Shown here piece by piece: positions 20,991 through 33,337 of a stretch of DNA of 64,000 nt. Source of the DNA: Lepisosteus oculatus (Eukaryota; Chordata; Actinopteri; Semionotiformes; Lepisosteidae). Each line of letters begins with the position of its first letter. The first letter of the stretch is position 1. The notes beneath the pieces were generated by a model, which saw only the letters and a program-made list of their open reading frames with translations, did not search any database and was not told where the DNA came from. The stretch lies in contig NW_027168383.1 in NCBI RefSeq assembly GCF_040954835.1, forward strand, positions 643,887-707,886, read 5' to 3'. The position numbers and the translations under genes are program-made.

Positions 20991-21823
20991 CAGCCACAGT
21001 GTAACGAATTATATAATAATAGTACAATACTGTATATATACTGTATATATATATATGAAACAGAAATAGAAACAGAAACAGGAATCGCTTACTCACCTGG
21101 AGAATCTCTGTAGGAATATATAGCATTTATCAATGGAAATAAAAGCTGCTTTAATACAGTGCATGTTCAAACTCAAACCCTCAGCTGCTGTTCTTGTTTG
21201 TTTTGGGACAAATTGCAACTGAGCATCGCATGAACCGTTACGTACCCTCATCTGTTAGGGAATTTCAAGGGAGGAGTTAGGTCAGAATGGGTAGGCTGCA
21301 AAACAACAAGTAAAGATTTATTCCAAGATGAAACGTTGTGGCGGTTTTCTTATCTTTTCAGCATGGACTAAACTTTTACGTGTTCCTTATATGCTATATG
21401 TGTATCTATTAGCACCAATGTCGTTCTTAAAAACTAACATGAAATTGTCAGGGACATTCAGCTATATACAAAGACGAGACAGACAAAGTAATAATTCTGT
21501 ATTAACGTGGCCTACATATTGACGCAATGATCGAACTAACTGACATGTTCTGATTCAGATCCCCTGCAGTTCATGCCAATTAGAACAATAGCAATGCTGA
21601 GTCCTCCCCACCCTACCGAGCACAAATTCAGCTGCTCTCCAGTTCTGTTCTGCATGTTTTTTCATTGCAATTGAGCTCGGAGCTGGAGATGATCTCCATA
21701 CAGTTCTGTGTTCACTAGCCCGCACTTGCGTGCTAATTTACGGGTTGTGGCAAATGCTTTTCTATAGTTCATATACATGACGGCAACCTGTTACCGAGGA
21801 ACCTGAGAGGTTTAAAAGCCTCA

Positions 21824-21896
21824 TGAGCCAGGCAGGACTCGAACCTACAATCTTCTGATCCGAAGTCAGACGCGTTATCCATTACGCCACTGGCCC
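21824..21896 (-). tRNA. tRNA-Arg(TCG), array copy 1
   Basis: The 73-nt body starts GGGCCAGTGGCGTAATGG and has anticodon loop ctTCGga and T-arm gtaggttcgagtcctgc. The acceptor stem is complete with one wobble pair. The discriminator base is A here but G in copies 2-4. A TTTT terminator follows directly (gaggcttttaaacc on the minus strand). Confidence 0.93.
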
Positions 21897-22139
21897 ATAG
21901 GACATGCACTTGCACTCCACCACAGAGAGCTCTACACTGCTACTAGTAGTACACTTCCCCATCTAAATTTTCACAGCAAGAAACTTGTGTTTCCTACTAT
22001 TTTTATCAGGTTTAAAATATCATCTCCTTAAAACAGAAAAAGTGTTGATGTGTCGTGCTGAAATTCCGATTGATTTTGAATTCAAAGAAAAAAGGTTTTC
22101 TTCCAAAACACCATGAAATTGTCACATCTTGCAGACAAT

Positions 22140-22262
22140 AGGTGTATTCCATGTTGAAAAGAGAAGAAAGAAAACCATGGAGCCTTTAACAGGTGTGAGG
22201 CTTCTTCAGGTGTGAGAAGACCTCACAGTCGAAACGCTGTGGTTCCGTTCTTCTCTTTTCAG
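22140..22262. repeat. Inverted pair of a short 'gtcgaaacg' repeat, array copy 1
   Basis: An inverted copy (catgttgaaaagagaagaaag, about 22150-22190) faces a direct copy (cacagtcgaaacgctgtgg ... cttctcttttcag, 22224-22262). The same pair is in copies 2-4, where the direct copy continues uninterrupted into catgcaataaacc. Here the solo LTR splits it. The unit is related to the 80-bp insertion at 43455-43534. Confidence 0.7.
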
Positions 22263-23746
22263 TGTAGTGATTCATAGCCGTTCAGGGACCCCAAATATGT
22301 AAGAAAACCGGTTCAGGGACGCCAAATATGTAATCATAGTGGCTCTCTGAAGGCACCAGTTCTGTAGGGTTTGGGCATTTACTGAGACAATTATTAATTG
22401 TAGCAGTAAATCACAAAGTTGATTCTTTTGATGGCTTTAGAGTCCAACCATGCGACATAACTCAAACAACGCACACACACAGGTACTAATACACGAGGAT
22501 ACATTTATTAATACATAGAATATGCATATAAAACTAACAGATCTTATCGAGAGGGTTATCAGAATACAAAAGGTATATATTCAGTCAGTTACGAAGTGTT
22601 ACACATATCAAGAGGACATACGTTCAGTATATCATTCATTAAGACCGTTTCGTAAATGAACTTAGTTATAACTTCTACATTAGATACTCAAACAAGTACA
22701 TAACTCTTAGGAATTAAATTGATATCAACTGGTTGGGATAACAATTGAATTCTCGAGCTGTAATGCATTGAAGTTAAATACTCATCCAATCTTTGGGGAT
22801 TCAGATCTCCTGCGGGCACAAAGAAACAGTTGCAGGCTGTTGCTGTCCAATCCGCGCTCTCTGGCTCAGTGCCAGGCTGTGCTGTGCGGCTTGCGACGGT
22901 GCGCTGCTGATGCTCACTGACCGGCTAGTTAGTGTTGGCTTTAACTAGCAAAGTTTGTGCACAGGAGAAAAGATGACTGTGGGTCCCAGCAAGTCAGGAA
23001 GAGGACCGGTTCGTTCCTAATGAAGAGCTAGTTCTGAATAGTGATTCAGCTTTCCACAGTTCCGACCTGTTCACGAGGCCTGCTGCTGGTTACTCTCTGG
23101 CAACCTCCACTCTAGACTCTTAGAACAAAGGAAAGTTCTGGCACTCAGACACACTGGCCGTTCCGTGGTTGTCCGGGCTGAGTCTCAGGATGGTCAGGAG
23201 GCGCGCTGCGAGGATGTCCTGCCCTTGGGAGCCTTCTGCTCCTGGGCCGTCCTGCCCTGGAATTCTCCTTTGAATTCCCTTTAGAACAGTCCACAGAATC
23301 CTCTCCAGAATCCCTTCTGAATCTTGTTGAATCTCACTGAATCTCTCAGGCTCTCTGTGTTGCCTGTTTTTACCTGGAGGAACTTCAGCTCATTGATTGG
23401 CTGAAAGTTCCATGGGCATCAGAGTCCCACGTGGGTTACTCGGCCCTACCAGTCCCTGATTGGTTGATCAAGGTGAGATATGAGTCACTTACTCCTGACA
23501 CTTAGTAATGCAGTCCAGATGTCCAACTGGCACTCCCTAGACAGATAGGTGCCAATGGATGACCATTGATCATGATAGCCAGGCTTAGCTAAGTGCATCC
23601 CCCTTTGGGAGCTGTCCTAGGACCTTAAATCACCCTGGGAATAGTCTCTCTGTGGCTGCACCACAGAGATGAACAGAGAAATGGGGCCTCATTTGGGAAG
23701 CTCGGAAACACTTAATTCTGCCTTATTAATAAGCCTCGCCGCTACA
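22263..23746 (-). mobile_element. Solo LTR of the LTR element family (fossil)
   Basis: The LTR is 1484 bp and bounded by tgtag and ctaca, with a perfect 4-bp target duplication tcag (22259-22262 and 23747-23750). The empty site is present in the three sister units, for example at 28250 (cttttcag-catgcaataaacc). It matches the LTR at 6804-8183 in the opposite orientation, with an extra ~85 bp near the left end. The insertion happened after the unit was duplicated, or the other copies descend from an unoccupied unit. Confidence 0.93.
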
Positions 23747-24260
23747 TCAGCATGCAATAAACCTATTACTTGTTCCTTTGCAGCCGAGGCATGCTGACGT
23801 AGCTACCCAGCTGAACATCTTGCAGACTCTACAGTACTTCTCTCCTGTAGAAGTAAAGCAGGGCTTGCTGGGTGAGCTTTTGCTCCGGTAAATTAGGTCA
23901 CGTGTCATGTTAAATCACTTCTTCTAAACACAACATTTGCTGGTGCTAGCTTTCCCCATGAAAAGAGACATTTCCCTTACAGTACATGACATATCGTTTT
24001 TATTCTATCAATAAGTATAGAAATTAAACAAAAGAAAAAATGGTGTCGCCAAAGAATGCACAGCTCTGTCGCCTTGGGGAGGTGTCAAGGGCATTGAGCT
24101 CCTTGGACATGAAAAGTGCCCGATAAATGCCATTTCTCATCATTTCTCTTGGCGTCAGTTCTGCTATTAAATGGGACGGAGGCAACGGGCTCAGAGAGCA
24201 GGTTAAGTGCACACCGAACGCAGATGTGTCCAAGTGTCTGTAAAAGCGCGGTGCTCCGCT
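23747..24260 (+). other. Spacer between Arg and Thr-like tRNA, copy 1
   Basis: The spacer continues the short repeat (catgcaataaacc ... cagctacc) and then a conserved stretch without recognised content. A 69-codon minus-strand frame at 24024-24233 is open in all copies, but the copies are nearly identical, so this gives no evidence for coding. Confidence 0.5.
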
Positions 24261-24334
24261 GGCGCTGTTCCCTAGTGGCTTAAAGTGCCTGCCTAGTAAG
24301 CAGGCGATCCTGGGTCTGAATACCAGCGGTGCCT
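24261..24334 (+). tRNA. Thr(AGT)-like tRNA, array copy 1, probably degenerate
   Basis: The 74-nt body starts GGCGCTGTTCCCTAGTGG and has a perfect anticodon stem with loop ctAGTaa and T-arm ctgggtctgaataccag. The acceptor stem pairs with wobbles. The A box (ttccctagtgg for tagcttagtgg) and B box (ggtctgaatac) are both damaged, and the invariant G53-C61 pair is lost. No nearby T run is seen. The fold is kept but Pol III activity is doubtful. Confidence 0.7.
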
Positions 24335-24575
24335 CTCTCCGTGTCTTGTTGTGCCGAATGTCTCATTTCAGACAAACGTACAGCTTGGTTCAGTTTAATG
24401 CAAGAATTCATTTCCTTTCTGGAATAACTTGTTTTTGAAGAAATCCATACAGCTTGTGAAAGATGAAATCCATTTCTTGGTTGTCAGTGGAAAAAGATTG
24501 CCGGCTGCAAGAAGCGCAAGTGATTGTTTTCTTTGACCATAAACCTGCAAATGTAGGGAGTACAAGCGGCCGTCA

Positions 24576-24592
24576 GTCTCTGTGGCACAATT

Positions 24593-24642
<50 letters not shown>

Positions 24643-24649
24643 AGGGACG
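24576..24649 (+). tRNA. tRNA-Asn(GTT), array copy 1
   Basis: The 74-nt body starts GTCTCTGTGGCACAATTGG and has anticodon stem ttcgg/ccgaa, loop ctGTTaa, T-arm gtggttcaagcccac and a perfect acceptor stem. A run of six T follows within 15 bp. This is the best preserved of the Asn copies, and its 3' end matches the LTR element's primer-binding site. Confidence 0.95.
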
Positions 24650-24699
24650 TATGTCTCCGTTTTTCCAATGTAAACATCATCACCGCTAAAGAAGATGGC

Positions 24700-24800
24700 G
24701 CAGAAGGCTCCACAGTCGAAACGTTGTGCTTCTTTTCTTTTCTTTTCAGCATGGAGTAAACCTTTGCTTGATCCTTTGCAGCCTACGCATGCTGACACAG
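24700..24800 (+). repeat. Short 'gtcgaaacg' repeat after tRNA-Asn
   Basis: The block gaaggctccacagtcgaaacg ... cttttcagcatggagtaaacc is a diverged relative of the 80-bp insertion at 43455-43534. It recurs after the Asn gene in every unit (29206, 33709, 38204). Confidence 0.7.
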
Positions 24801-25482
24801 CTACCTTTCTCTTAACGCGCCTCAATCATTATTCACCAAAACCATCAGCAGAATAAGTCGCCTTTGTGGTGATGTCACTCCTCTGCTTCACAAATGTCCT
24901 TAGTGACGGACCATTTCTTTCTGCCATTTTTCCGGAGCGGTTATTGATTGCTCCATCATTTCCCTCATACTTTCCATCCCTAGATTGAAAAAAAAAAACA
25001 GAAACAGGCTGACAGGACGACAATCAAATTGCAAAAACTCATCAAAGCACTCGATAGAGTATTTGAATCCACAAGTAGCTACGAGCAACTTTGTCCTGGC
25101 TTGCATGAAAGTCGGAAAATGTCAAAAAGAAAAAGATGGTGGCTTTTTCATATCTGTTCTTTTATTTTTAGTTCGTTGGCTCATCTGTCCATTGTCCTCC
25201 TGCCTGGCTCTTGACCTGTGACTGTCTGAACGCACACATTAGACTTTCAGGCGGGGGATTTGTCCTGAGCCTCTGTGAAAGACCCACCCACCCCCATAAA
25301 TAACTGCTCTAGAAACACATGAATGCAAAACTAAACCACAGCTTAAAGAGGAGCTCCAACTCAGTGCCATACTAATGTAAACGAAGTAATACTAAGACAT
25401 GTTCTTATGGATTTGTCTTACCTTGAGATATGTAATTGGATTTCAGGATTAACTTCCTCATTCAATGTACTGGTGATTCTTT

Positions 25483-25557
25483 GCCTGGTCAGTACCTGGG
25501 TGGGAGACCTCCAGCGAACAATTAAGCTTGCTGCTGGAAGTGGTGTTAAGAGACTCT
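25483..25557 (+). repeat. Fragment of the 5S-like SINE, array copy 1
   Basis: The stretch gcctggtcagtacctgggtgggagacc is the best match to 5S rRNA in the window. It is followed by agcttgctgctggaagtggtgtta, the next part of the SINE body, and then the sequence stops. Copies lie at 29986 and 34489. Confidence 0.7.
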
Positions 25558-25614
25558 TAGGATCTTCCAGAGGTGTCTGTCCAATAGCACTAGTTGCCTT
25601 AGAGCTGGCTCAAA

Positions 25615-26185
25615 CATTGCTCAAGAGTCTACCTTTCACAGATGCGCAAAGATGAATGATGGGGGTGCACGCTTCAAGGAGCCTTCCAACTGTAGGGACC
25701 GATTAGAGACGATCCGTAGCATGTGTTCGTTTCCATATACGCCCCGTGTCTCAACGGTAGGACAGAGAAAAATACTGCCTCGACACGTAACAGCGTTATA
25801 TTAAACCGCAGGACTTGAGGGCTGTTTTGTTTGAATGTTCAAGGCATTGGTAAGAGCGTAGGTCAAGGGCCATTGGTGCATCTCCTGTAACTGGAGTAAA
25901 AATGCTATTCAAAGTGCAGTGACTAAAATCGTCGTCCACATGTCTCCGTTGTTGATTGCTTTCTGTCTAAGAACGTTCTGTTTTCATGTCCGAACGGGGA
26001 GACTTTATCATTCCAACTTGAAGCCACCCTTAAGTCCTCTGAGGTGTGTGTGTGTGTGCTTGCACGTATGGCGTAAAAGGTTTCTTAAACGGAGAGCGAA
26101 CTTGAAAAAAGTTGCCTCCGCTGCCGCCGCCGCCTCGCACTCCCTGTTCGATTGTAGCAAGAAGGCAGCGGCCGCGGCGCTTGCT
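25615..26185 (+). repeat. Conserved upstream flank of tRNA-Ser, array copy 1
   Basis: This is the same flank as 13040-13653, with gagactttatcattcc, a gtgtgtgtgtgtgt tract near 26047 and a GC-rich gccgccgccgcc segment before the gene. Copies in the next units precede 30689 and 35194. Confidence 0.8.
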
Positions 26186-26267
26186 GTAGTCGTGGCCGAG
26201 TGGTTAAGGTGACGGACTTGAAATCCGTTGGGGTCTCCCCGCGCAGGTTCAAATCCTGCCGACTACG
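26186..26267 (+). tRNA. tRNA-Ser(TGA), array copy 1
   Basis: The 82-nt body starts GTAGTCGTGGCCGAGTGG and has a perfect anticodon stem acgga/tccgt with loop ctTGAaa, a long variable arm and T-arm caggttcaaatcctg. The acceptor stem is perfect. The first TTTT is about 47 nt downstream (26314), so a transcript would have a long 3' trailer. Confidence 0.95.
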
Positions 26268-27044
26268 GCGTCCTTTGCATTCGGTTGCGTGTAAAAGGAC
26301 CAGCGCCGTTTCGTTTTCGCTGGGACCTTTAACACTCTAAATCGCCTGGACCCGCAGCCTGTGAAATCGATTCTTCAGCACCCACGAAGGACGCTTTGCC
26401 GCTGGACACAGATAACGATGCTTTTCTGCAACGAGCTTTCCAGCTGAATTTTCTCGGCAGCTCCGTACTGAACCTGTTCTCCATTGCAACATAGCGGAGG
26501 CTCGTCACGTCTATAGCAAGGCTGTGTAGGACCGCATACGCCACAGTGACTTGTACACAGACCACATGAAAGGCAAGCAAAATACACTTTTAAAATTCCA
26601 AAGACTCACAAGGTCAGAGAAACAGCGATGACCTGAACAGATCTGTTACAGAAGTCTAGGTTGACCTTTTTAGAGCTGTAATTGCATTTTTGTTTAATAG
26701 AAGATCAAATCTACTCGCATGTACCAGCACCTTACAGTTTATTGATGTTAATTCTGTTTAAGTAATAAGATTGCTAACGATGTTGGACTTTAGCCGGTGT
26801 TTTTTAGAACAAATTGCTTACACTTCTGTAAGGAATACGCAGTACGTGCCTTTGTCAGTCATTGCTCACCATACCTGTAACTTTCTTATCTAACTCACTT
26901 CCTCAAATGGTGAAGGTCCACAAACATAAATGAAAAAAAAACCCTTGTTGTAGATGAGGTGCACAAAAAAGCAGCCCCTGATAGTGTATAACACATTTAT
27001 ACTATTGCAGAGACACATGTAACATATATATACTGTATAGATAT
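26268..27044. other. Spacer after tRNA-Ser, no gene seen
   Basis: The spacer is present in array copies 1-3. Minus-strand frames of 70-83 codons are open in each copy, but the copies are too similar to test for coding. No repeat family is recognised. Confidence 0.5.
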
Positions 27045-27811
27045 GAAACAGAAATAGAAATAGAAACAGGAATCGCTTACTCACCTGGAGAATCTCTGTA
27101 GGAATATCTAGCATTTATCAATGGAAATAAAAGCTGCTTTAATACAGTGCATGTTCAAACTCAAACCCTCAGCTGCTGTTCTTGTTTGTTTTGGGACAAA
27201 TTGCAACTGAGCATCGCATGAGCCGTTACGTACCCTTATCTGTTAGGGAATTTCAAGGGAGGAGTTAGGTCAGAATGGGTAGGCTGCAAAACAACAAGTA
27301 AAGATTTATTCCAAGATGAAATGTTGTGGCGGTTTTCTTATCTTTTCAGCATGGACTAAACTTTTACGTGTTCCTTATATGCTATATATGTATATATTAG
27401 CACCAATGTCGTTATTAAAAACTAACATGAAATTGTCAGGGACATTCAGCTATATACAAAGACGAGACAGACAAAGTAATAATTCTGTATTAACTTGGCC
27501 TACATACTGACGCAATGATCGAACTAACTGACATGTTCTGATTCAGATCCCCTGCAGTTCATGCCAATTAGAACAATAGCAATGCTGAGTCCTCCCCACC
27601 CTACTGAGCACAAATTCATCTGCTCTCCAGTTCTTTTCTGCATGTTTTTTCATTGCAATTGAGCTCGGAGCTGGAGATGATCTCCATACAGTTCTGTGTT
27701 CACCAGCCCGCACTTGCGTGCTAATTTACGGGTTGTGGCAAATGCTTTTCTATAGTTCATATACATGACGGCAACCTGTTACCGAGGAACCTGAGAGGTT
27801 TAAAAGCCTCA

Positions 27812-27884
27812 CGAGCCAGGCAGGACTCGAACCTACAATCTTCTGATCCGAAGTCAGACGCGTTATCCATTACGCCACTGGCCC
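27812..27884 (-). tRNA. tRNA-Arg(TCG), array copy 2
   Basis: The body is the same as in copy 1 but with discriminator G. Anticodon loop ctTCGga, T-arm and acceptor stem are all intact, and a minus-strand TTTT terminator follows. Confidence 0.95.
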
Positions 27885-28760
27885 ATAGAACATGCGCTTG
27901 CACTCCACCACAGAGAGCTCTACACTGCTACTAGTAGTACACTTCCCCATCTAAATTTTCACAGCAAGAAACTTGTGTTTCCTACTATTTTTATCAGGTT
28001 TAAAATATCATCTCCTTAAAACAGAAAAAGTGTTGATGTGTCGTGCTGAAATTCCGATTGATTTTGAATTCAAAGAAAAAAGGTTTTCTTCCAAAACACC
28101 ATGAAATTGTCACATCTTGCAGACAATAGGTGTATTCCATGTTGAAAAGAGAAGAAAGAAAACCATGGAGCCTTTTACAGGTGTGAGGCTTCTTCAGGTG
28201 TGAGAAGACCTCACAGTCGAAACGCTGTGTTTCTGTTCTTCTCTTTTCAGCATGCAATAAACCTAGTACTTGTTCCTTTGCAGCCGAGGCATGCTGACGT
28301 AGCTACCCAGCTGAACATCTTGCAGACTCTACAGTACTTCTCTCCTGTAGAAGTAAAGCAGGGCTTGCTGGGTGAGCTTTTGCTCCGGTAAATTAGGTCA
28401 CGTGTCATGTTAAATCACTTCTTCTAAACACAACATTTGCTGGTGCTAGCTTTCCCCATGAAAAGAGACATTTCCCTTACAGTACATGACATATCATTTT
28501 TATTCTATCAATAAGTATAGAAATTAAACAAAAGAAAAAATGGTGTCGCCAAAGAATGCACAGCTCTGTCGCCTTGTGGAGGTGTCAAGGGCATTGAGCT
28601 CCTTGGACATGAAAAGTGCCCGATAAATGCCATTTCTCATCATTTCTCTTGGCGTCAGTTCTGCTATTAAATGGGACGGAGGCAACGGGCTCAGAGAGCA
28701 GGTTAAGTGCACACCGAACGCAGATGTGTCCAAGTGTCTGTAAAAGCGCGGTGCTCCGCT

Positions 28761-28834
28761 GGCGCTGTTCCCTAGTGGCTTAAAGTGCCCGCCTAGTAAG
28801 CAGGCGATCCTGGGTCTGAATACCAGCGGTGCCT
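28761..28834 (+). tRNA. Thr(AGT)-like tRNA, array copy 2, probably degenerate
   Basis: The sequence equals copy 1 apart from one base in the anticodon-stem region (gtgcccgcc). The A and B box defects are the same. Confidence 0.68.
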
Positions 28835-29077
28835 CTCTCCGTGTCTTGTTGTGCCGAATGTCTCATTTCAGACAAACATGTACAGCTTGGTTCAGTTTAA
28901 TGCAAGAATTCATTTCCTTTCTGGAATAACTTGTTTTTGAAGAAATCCATACAGCTTGTGAAAGATGAAATCCATTTCTTGGTTGTCAGTGGAAAAAGAT
29001 TGCCGGCTGCAAGAAGCGCAAGTGATTGTTTTCTTTGACCATAAACCTGCAAATGTAGGGAACACAAGCGGCTGTCA

Positions 29078-29151
29078 GTCTCTGTGGCGCAATCGGTTAG
29101 CGCGTTCAGCTGTTAACCGAAAGATTGGTGGTTCAAGCCCACCCAGGGACG
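29078..29151 (+). tRNA. tRNA-Asn(GTT), array copy 2, one anticodon-stem mismatch
   Basis: The body starts GTCTCTGTGGCGCAATCGG, closer to the vertebrate consensus in the D-arm than copy 1. The anticodon stem reads ttcag/ccgaa, which leaves an A-C mismatch. The T-arm and acceptor are intact, with TTTTT downstream. Confidence 0.88.
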
Positions 29152-30688
29152 CATGTCTCAGTTTTTCCAATGTAAACATCATCACCGCTAAAGAAGATGG
29201 CGCAGAAGGCTCCACAGTCGAAACGTTGTGCTTCTTTTCTTCTCTTTTCAGCATGGAGTAAACCTTTGCTTGATCGTTTGCAGCCTACGCATGCTGACAC
29301 AGCTACCTTTCTCTTAACGCGCCTCAATCATTATTCACCAAAACCATCAGCAGAATGTGTCGCCTTTGTGGTGATGTCACTCCTCTGCTTCACAAATGTC
29401 CTTAGTGACGGACCATTTCTTTCTGCCATTTTTCCGGAGCGGTTATTGATTGCTCCATCATTTCCCTCATACTTTCCATCCCTAGATTGAAAAAAAAAAA
29501 ACAGAAACAGGCTGACAGGACGACAATCAAATTGCAAAAACTCATCAAAGCACTCGATAGAGTATTTGAATCCACAAGTAGCTACGAGCAACTTTGTCCT
29601 GGCTTGCATGAAAGTCGGAAAATGTCAAAAAGAAAAAGATGGTGGCTTTTTCATATCTGTTCTTTTATTTTTAGTTCGTTGGCTCTTCTGTCCATTGTCC
29701 TCCTGCCTGGCTCTTGACCTGTGACTGTCTGAACGCACACATTAGACTTTCAGGCGGGGGATTTGTCCTGAGCCTCTGTGGAAGACCCACCCACCCCCAT
29801 AAATAACTGCTCTAGAAACACATGAATGCAAAACTAAACCACAGCTTAAAGAGGAGCTCCAACTCAGTGCCATACTAATGTAAACGAAGTAATACTAAGA
29901 CATGTTCTTATGGATTTGTCTTACCTTGAGATATGTAATTGGATTTCAGGATTAACTTCCTCATTCAATGTACTGGTGATTCTTTGCCTGGTCAGTACCT
30001 GGGTGGGAGACCTCCAGCGAACAATTAAGCTTGCTGCTGGAAGTGGTGTTAAGAGACTCTTAGGATCTTCCAGAGGTGTCTGTCCAATAGCACTAGTTGC
30101 CTTAGAGCTGGCTCAAACATTGCTCAAGAGTCTACCTTTCACAGATGCGCAAAGATGAATGATGGGGGTGCACGCTTCAAGGAGCCTTCCAACTGTAGGG
30201 ACCGATTAGAGACGATCCGTAGCATGTGTTCGTTTCCATATACGCCCCGTGTCTCAACGGTAGGACAGAGAAAAATACTGCCTCGACACGTAACAGCGTT
30301 ATATTAAACCGCAGGACTTGAGGGCTGTTTTGTTTGAATGTTCAAGGCATTGGTAAGAGCGTAGGTCAAGGGCCATTGGTGCATCTCCTGTAACTGGAGT
30401 AAAAATGCTATTCAAAGTGCAGTGACTAAAATCGTCGTCCACATGTCTCCGTTGTTGATTGCTTTCTGTCTAAGAACGTTCTGTTTTCATGTCCGAACGG
30501 GGAGACTTTATCATTCCAACTTGAAGCCACCCTTAAGTCCTCTGAGGTGTGTGTGTGTGTGCTTGCACGTATGGCGTAAAAGGTTTCTTAAACGGAGAGC
30601 GAACTTGAAAAAAGTTGCCTCCGCTGCCGCCGCCGCCTCGCACTCCCTGTTCGATTGTAGCAAGAAGGCAGCGGCCGCGGCGCTTGCT

Positions 30689-30770
30689 GTAGTCGTGGCC
30701 GAGTGGTTAAGGTGACGGACTTGAAATCCGTTGGGGTCTCCCCGCGCAGGTTCAAATCCTGCCGACTACG
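30689..30770 (+). tRNA. tRNA-Ser(TGA), array copy 2
   Basis: This is identical to copy 1 over the 82-nt body, with all arms paired. It has the same long interval to the first T run. Confidence 0.95.
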
Positions 30771-32314
30771 GCGTCCTTTGCATTCGGTTGCGTGTAAAAG
30801 GACCAGCGCCGTTTCGTTTTCGCTGGGACCTTTAACACTCTAAATCGCCTGGACCCGCAGCCTGTGAAATCGATTCTTCAGCACCCACGAAGGACGCTTT
30901 GCCGCTGGACACAGATAACGATGCTTTTCTGCAACGAGCTTTCCAGCTGAATTTTCTCGGCAGCTCCGTACTGAACCTGTTCTCCATTGCAACATAGCGG
31001 AGGCTCGTCACGTCTATAGCAAGGCTGTGTAGGACCGCATACGCCACAGTGACTTGTACACAGACCACATGAAAGGCAAGCAAAATACACTTTTAAAATT
31101 CCAAAGACTCACAAGGTCAGAGAAACAGCGATGACCTGAACAGATCTGTTACAGAAGTCTAGGTTGACCTTTTTAGAGCTGTAATTGCATTTTTGTTTAA
31201 TAGAAGATCAAATCTACTCGCATGTACCAGCACCTTACAGTTTATTGATGTTAATTCTGTTTAAGTAATAAGATTGCTAACGATGTTGGACTTTAGCCGG
31301 TGTTTTTTAGAACAAATTGCTTACACTTCTGTAAGGAATACGCAGTACGTGCCTTTGTCAGTCATTGCTCACCATACCTGTAACTTTCTTATCTAACTCA
31401 CTTCCTCAAATGGTGAAGGTCCACAAACATAAATGAAAAAAAAACCCTTGTTGTAGATGAGGTGCACAAAAAAGCAGCCCCTGATAGTGTATAACACATT
31501 TATACTATTGCAGAGACACATGTAACATATATATACTGTATAGATATGAAACAGAAATAGAAATAGAAACAGGAATCGCTTACTCACCTGGAGAATCTCT
31601 GTAGGAATATCTAGCATTTATCAATGGAAATAAAAGCTGCTTTAATACAGTGCATGTTCAAACTCAAACCCTCAGCTGCTGTTCTTGTTTGTTTTGGGAC
31701 AAATTGCAACTGAGCATCGCATGAGCCGTTACGTACCCTTATCTGTTAGGGAATTTCAAGGGAGGAGTTAGGTCAGAATGGGTAGGCTGCAAAACAACAA
31801 GTAAAGATTTATTCCAAGATGAAATGTTGTGGCGGTTTTCTTATCTTTTCAGCATGGACTAAACTTTTACGTGTTCCTTATATGCTATATATGTATATAT
31901 TAGCACCAATGTCGTTATTAAAAACTAACATGAAATTGTCAGGGACATTCAGCTATATACAAAGACGAGACAGACAAAGTAATAATTCTGTATTAACTTG
32001 GCCTACATACTGACGCAATGATCGAACTAACTGACATGTTCTGATTCAGATCCCCTGCAGTTCATGCCAATTAGAACAATAGCAATGCTGAGTCCTCCCC
32101 ACCCTACTGAGCACAAATTCATCTGCTCTCCAGTTCTTTTCTGCATGTTTTTTCATTGCAATTGAGCTCGGAGCTGGAGATGATCTCCATACAGTTCTGT
32201 GTTCACCAGCCCGCACTTGCGTGCTAATTTACGGGTTGTGGCAAATGCTTTTCTATAGTTCATATACATGACGGCAACCTGTTACCGAGGAACCTGAGAG
32301 GTTTAAAAGCCTCA

Positions 32315-32387
32315 CGAGCCAGGCAGGACTCGAACCTACAATCTTCTGATCCGAAGTCAGACGCGTTATCCATTACGCCACTGGCCC
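32315..32387 (-). tRNA. tRNA-Arg(TCG), array copy 3
   Basis: The body is identical to copy 2, with intact stems, discriminator G and a TTTT terminator. Confidence 0.95.
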
Positions 32388-33263
32388 ATAGAACATGCGC
32401 TTGCACTCCACCACAGAGAGCTCTACACTGCTACTAGTAGTACACTTCCCCATCTAAATTTTCACAGCAAGAAACTTGTGTTTCCTACTATTTTTATCAG
32501 GTTTAAAATATCATCTCCTTAAAACAGAAAAAGTGTTGATGTGTCGTGCTGAAATTCCGATTGATTTTGAATTCAAAGAAAAAAGGTTTTCTTCCAAAAC
32601 ACCATGAAATTGTCACATCTTGCAGACAATAGGTGTATTCCATGTTGAAAAGAGAAGAAAGAAAACCATGGAGCCTTTTACAGGTGTGAGGCTTCTTCAG
32701 GTGTGAGAAGACCTCACAGTCGAAACGCTGTGTTTCTGTTCTTCTCTTTTCAGCATGCAATAAACCTAGTACTTGTTCCTTTGCAGCCGAGGCATGCTGA
32801 CGTAGCTACCCAGCTGAACATCTTGCAGACTCTACAGTACTTCTCTCCTGTAGAAGTAAAGCAGGGCTTGCTGGGTGAGCTTTTGCTCCGGTAAATTAGG
32901 TCACGTGTCATGTTAAATCACTTCTTCTAAACACAACATTTGCTGGTGCTAGCTTTCCCCATGAAAAGAGACATTTCCCTTACAGTACATGACATATCAT
33001 TTTTATTCTATCAATAAGTATAGAAATTAAACAAAAGAAAAAATGGTGTCGCCAAAGAATGCACAGCTCTGTCGCCTTGTGGAGGTCTCAAGGGCATTGA
33101 GCTCCTTGGACATGAAAAGTGCCCGATAAATGCCATTTCTCATCATTTCTCTTGGCGTCAGTTCTGCTATTAAATGGGACGGAGGCAACGGGCTCAGAGA
33201 GCAGGTTAAGTGCACACCGAACGCAGATGTGTCCAAGTGTCTGTAAAAGCGCGGTGCTCCGCT

Positions 33264-33337
33264 GGCGCTGTTCCCTAGTGGCTTAAAGTGCCCGCCTAGT
33301 AAGCAGGCGATCCTGGGTCTGAATACCAGCGGTGCCT
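33264..33337 (+). tRNA. Thr(AGT)-like tRNA, array copy 3, probably degenerate
   Basis: This is identical to copy 2. The anticodon arm is perfect, but the promoter boxes and T-arm are damaged as in the other copies. Confidence 0.68.

Noticed and set aside
25483-25557. Possible 5S rRNA gene
   Set aside because: Only the internal stretch resembles 5S rRNA; the start and end are missing and the SINE body follows.
26047-26062. GT dinucleotide tract in the tRNA-Ser flank
   Set aside because: It is only seven to eight repeats; ordinary microsatellite variation between units.
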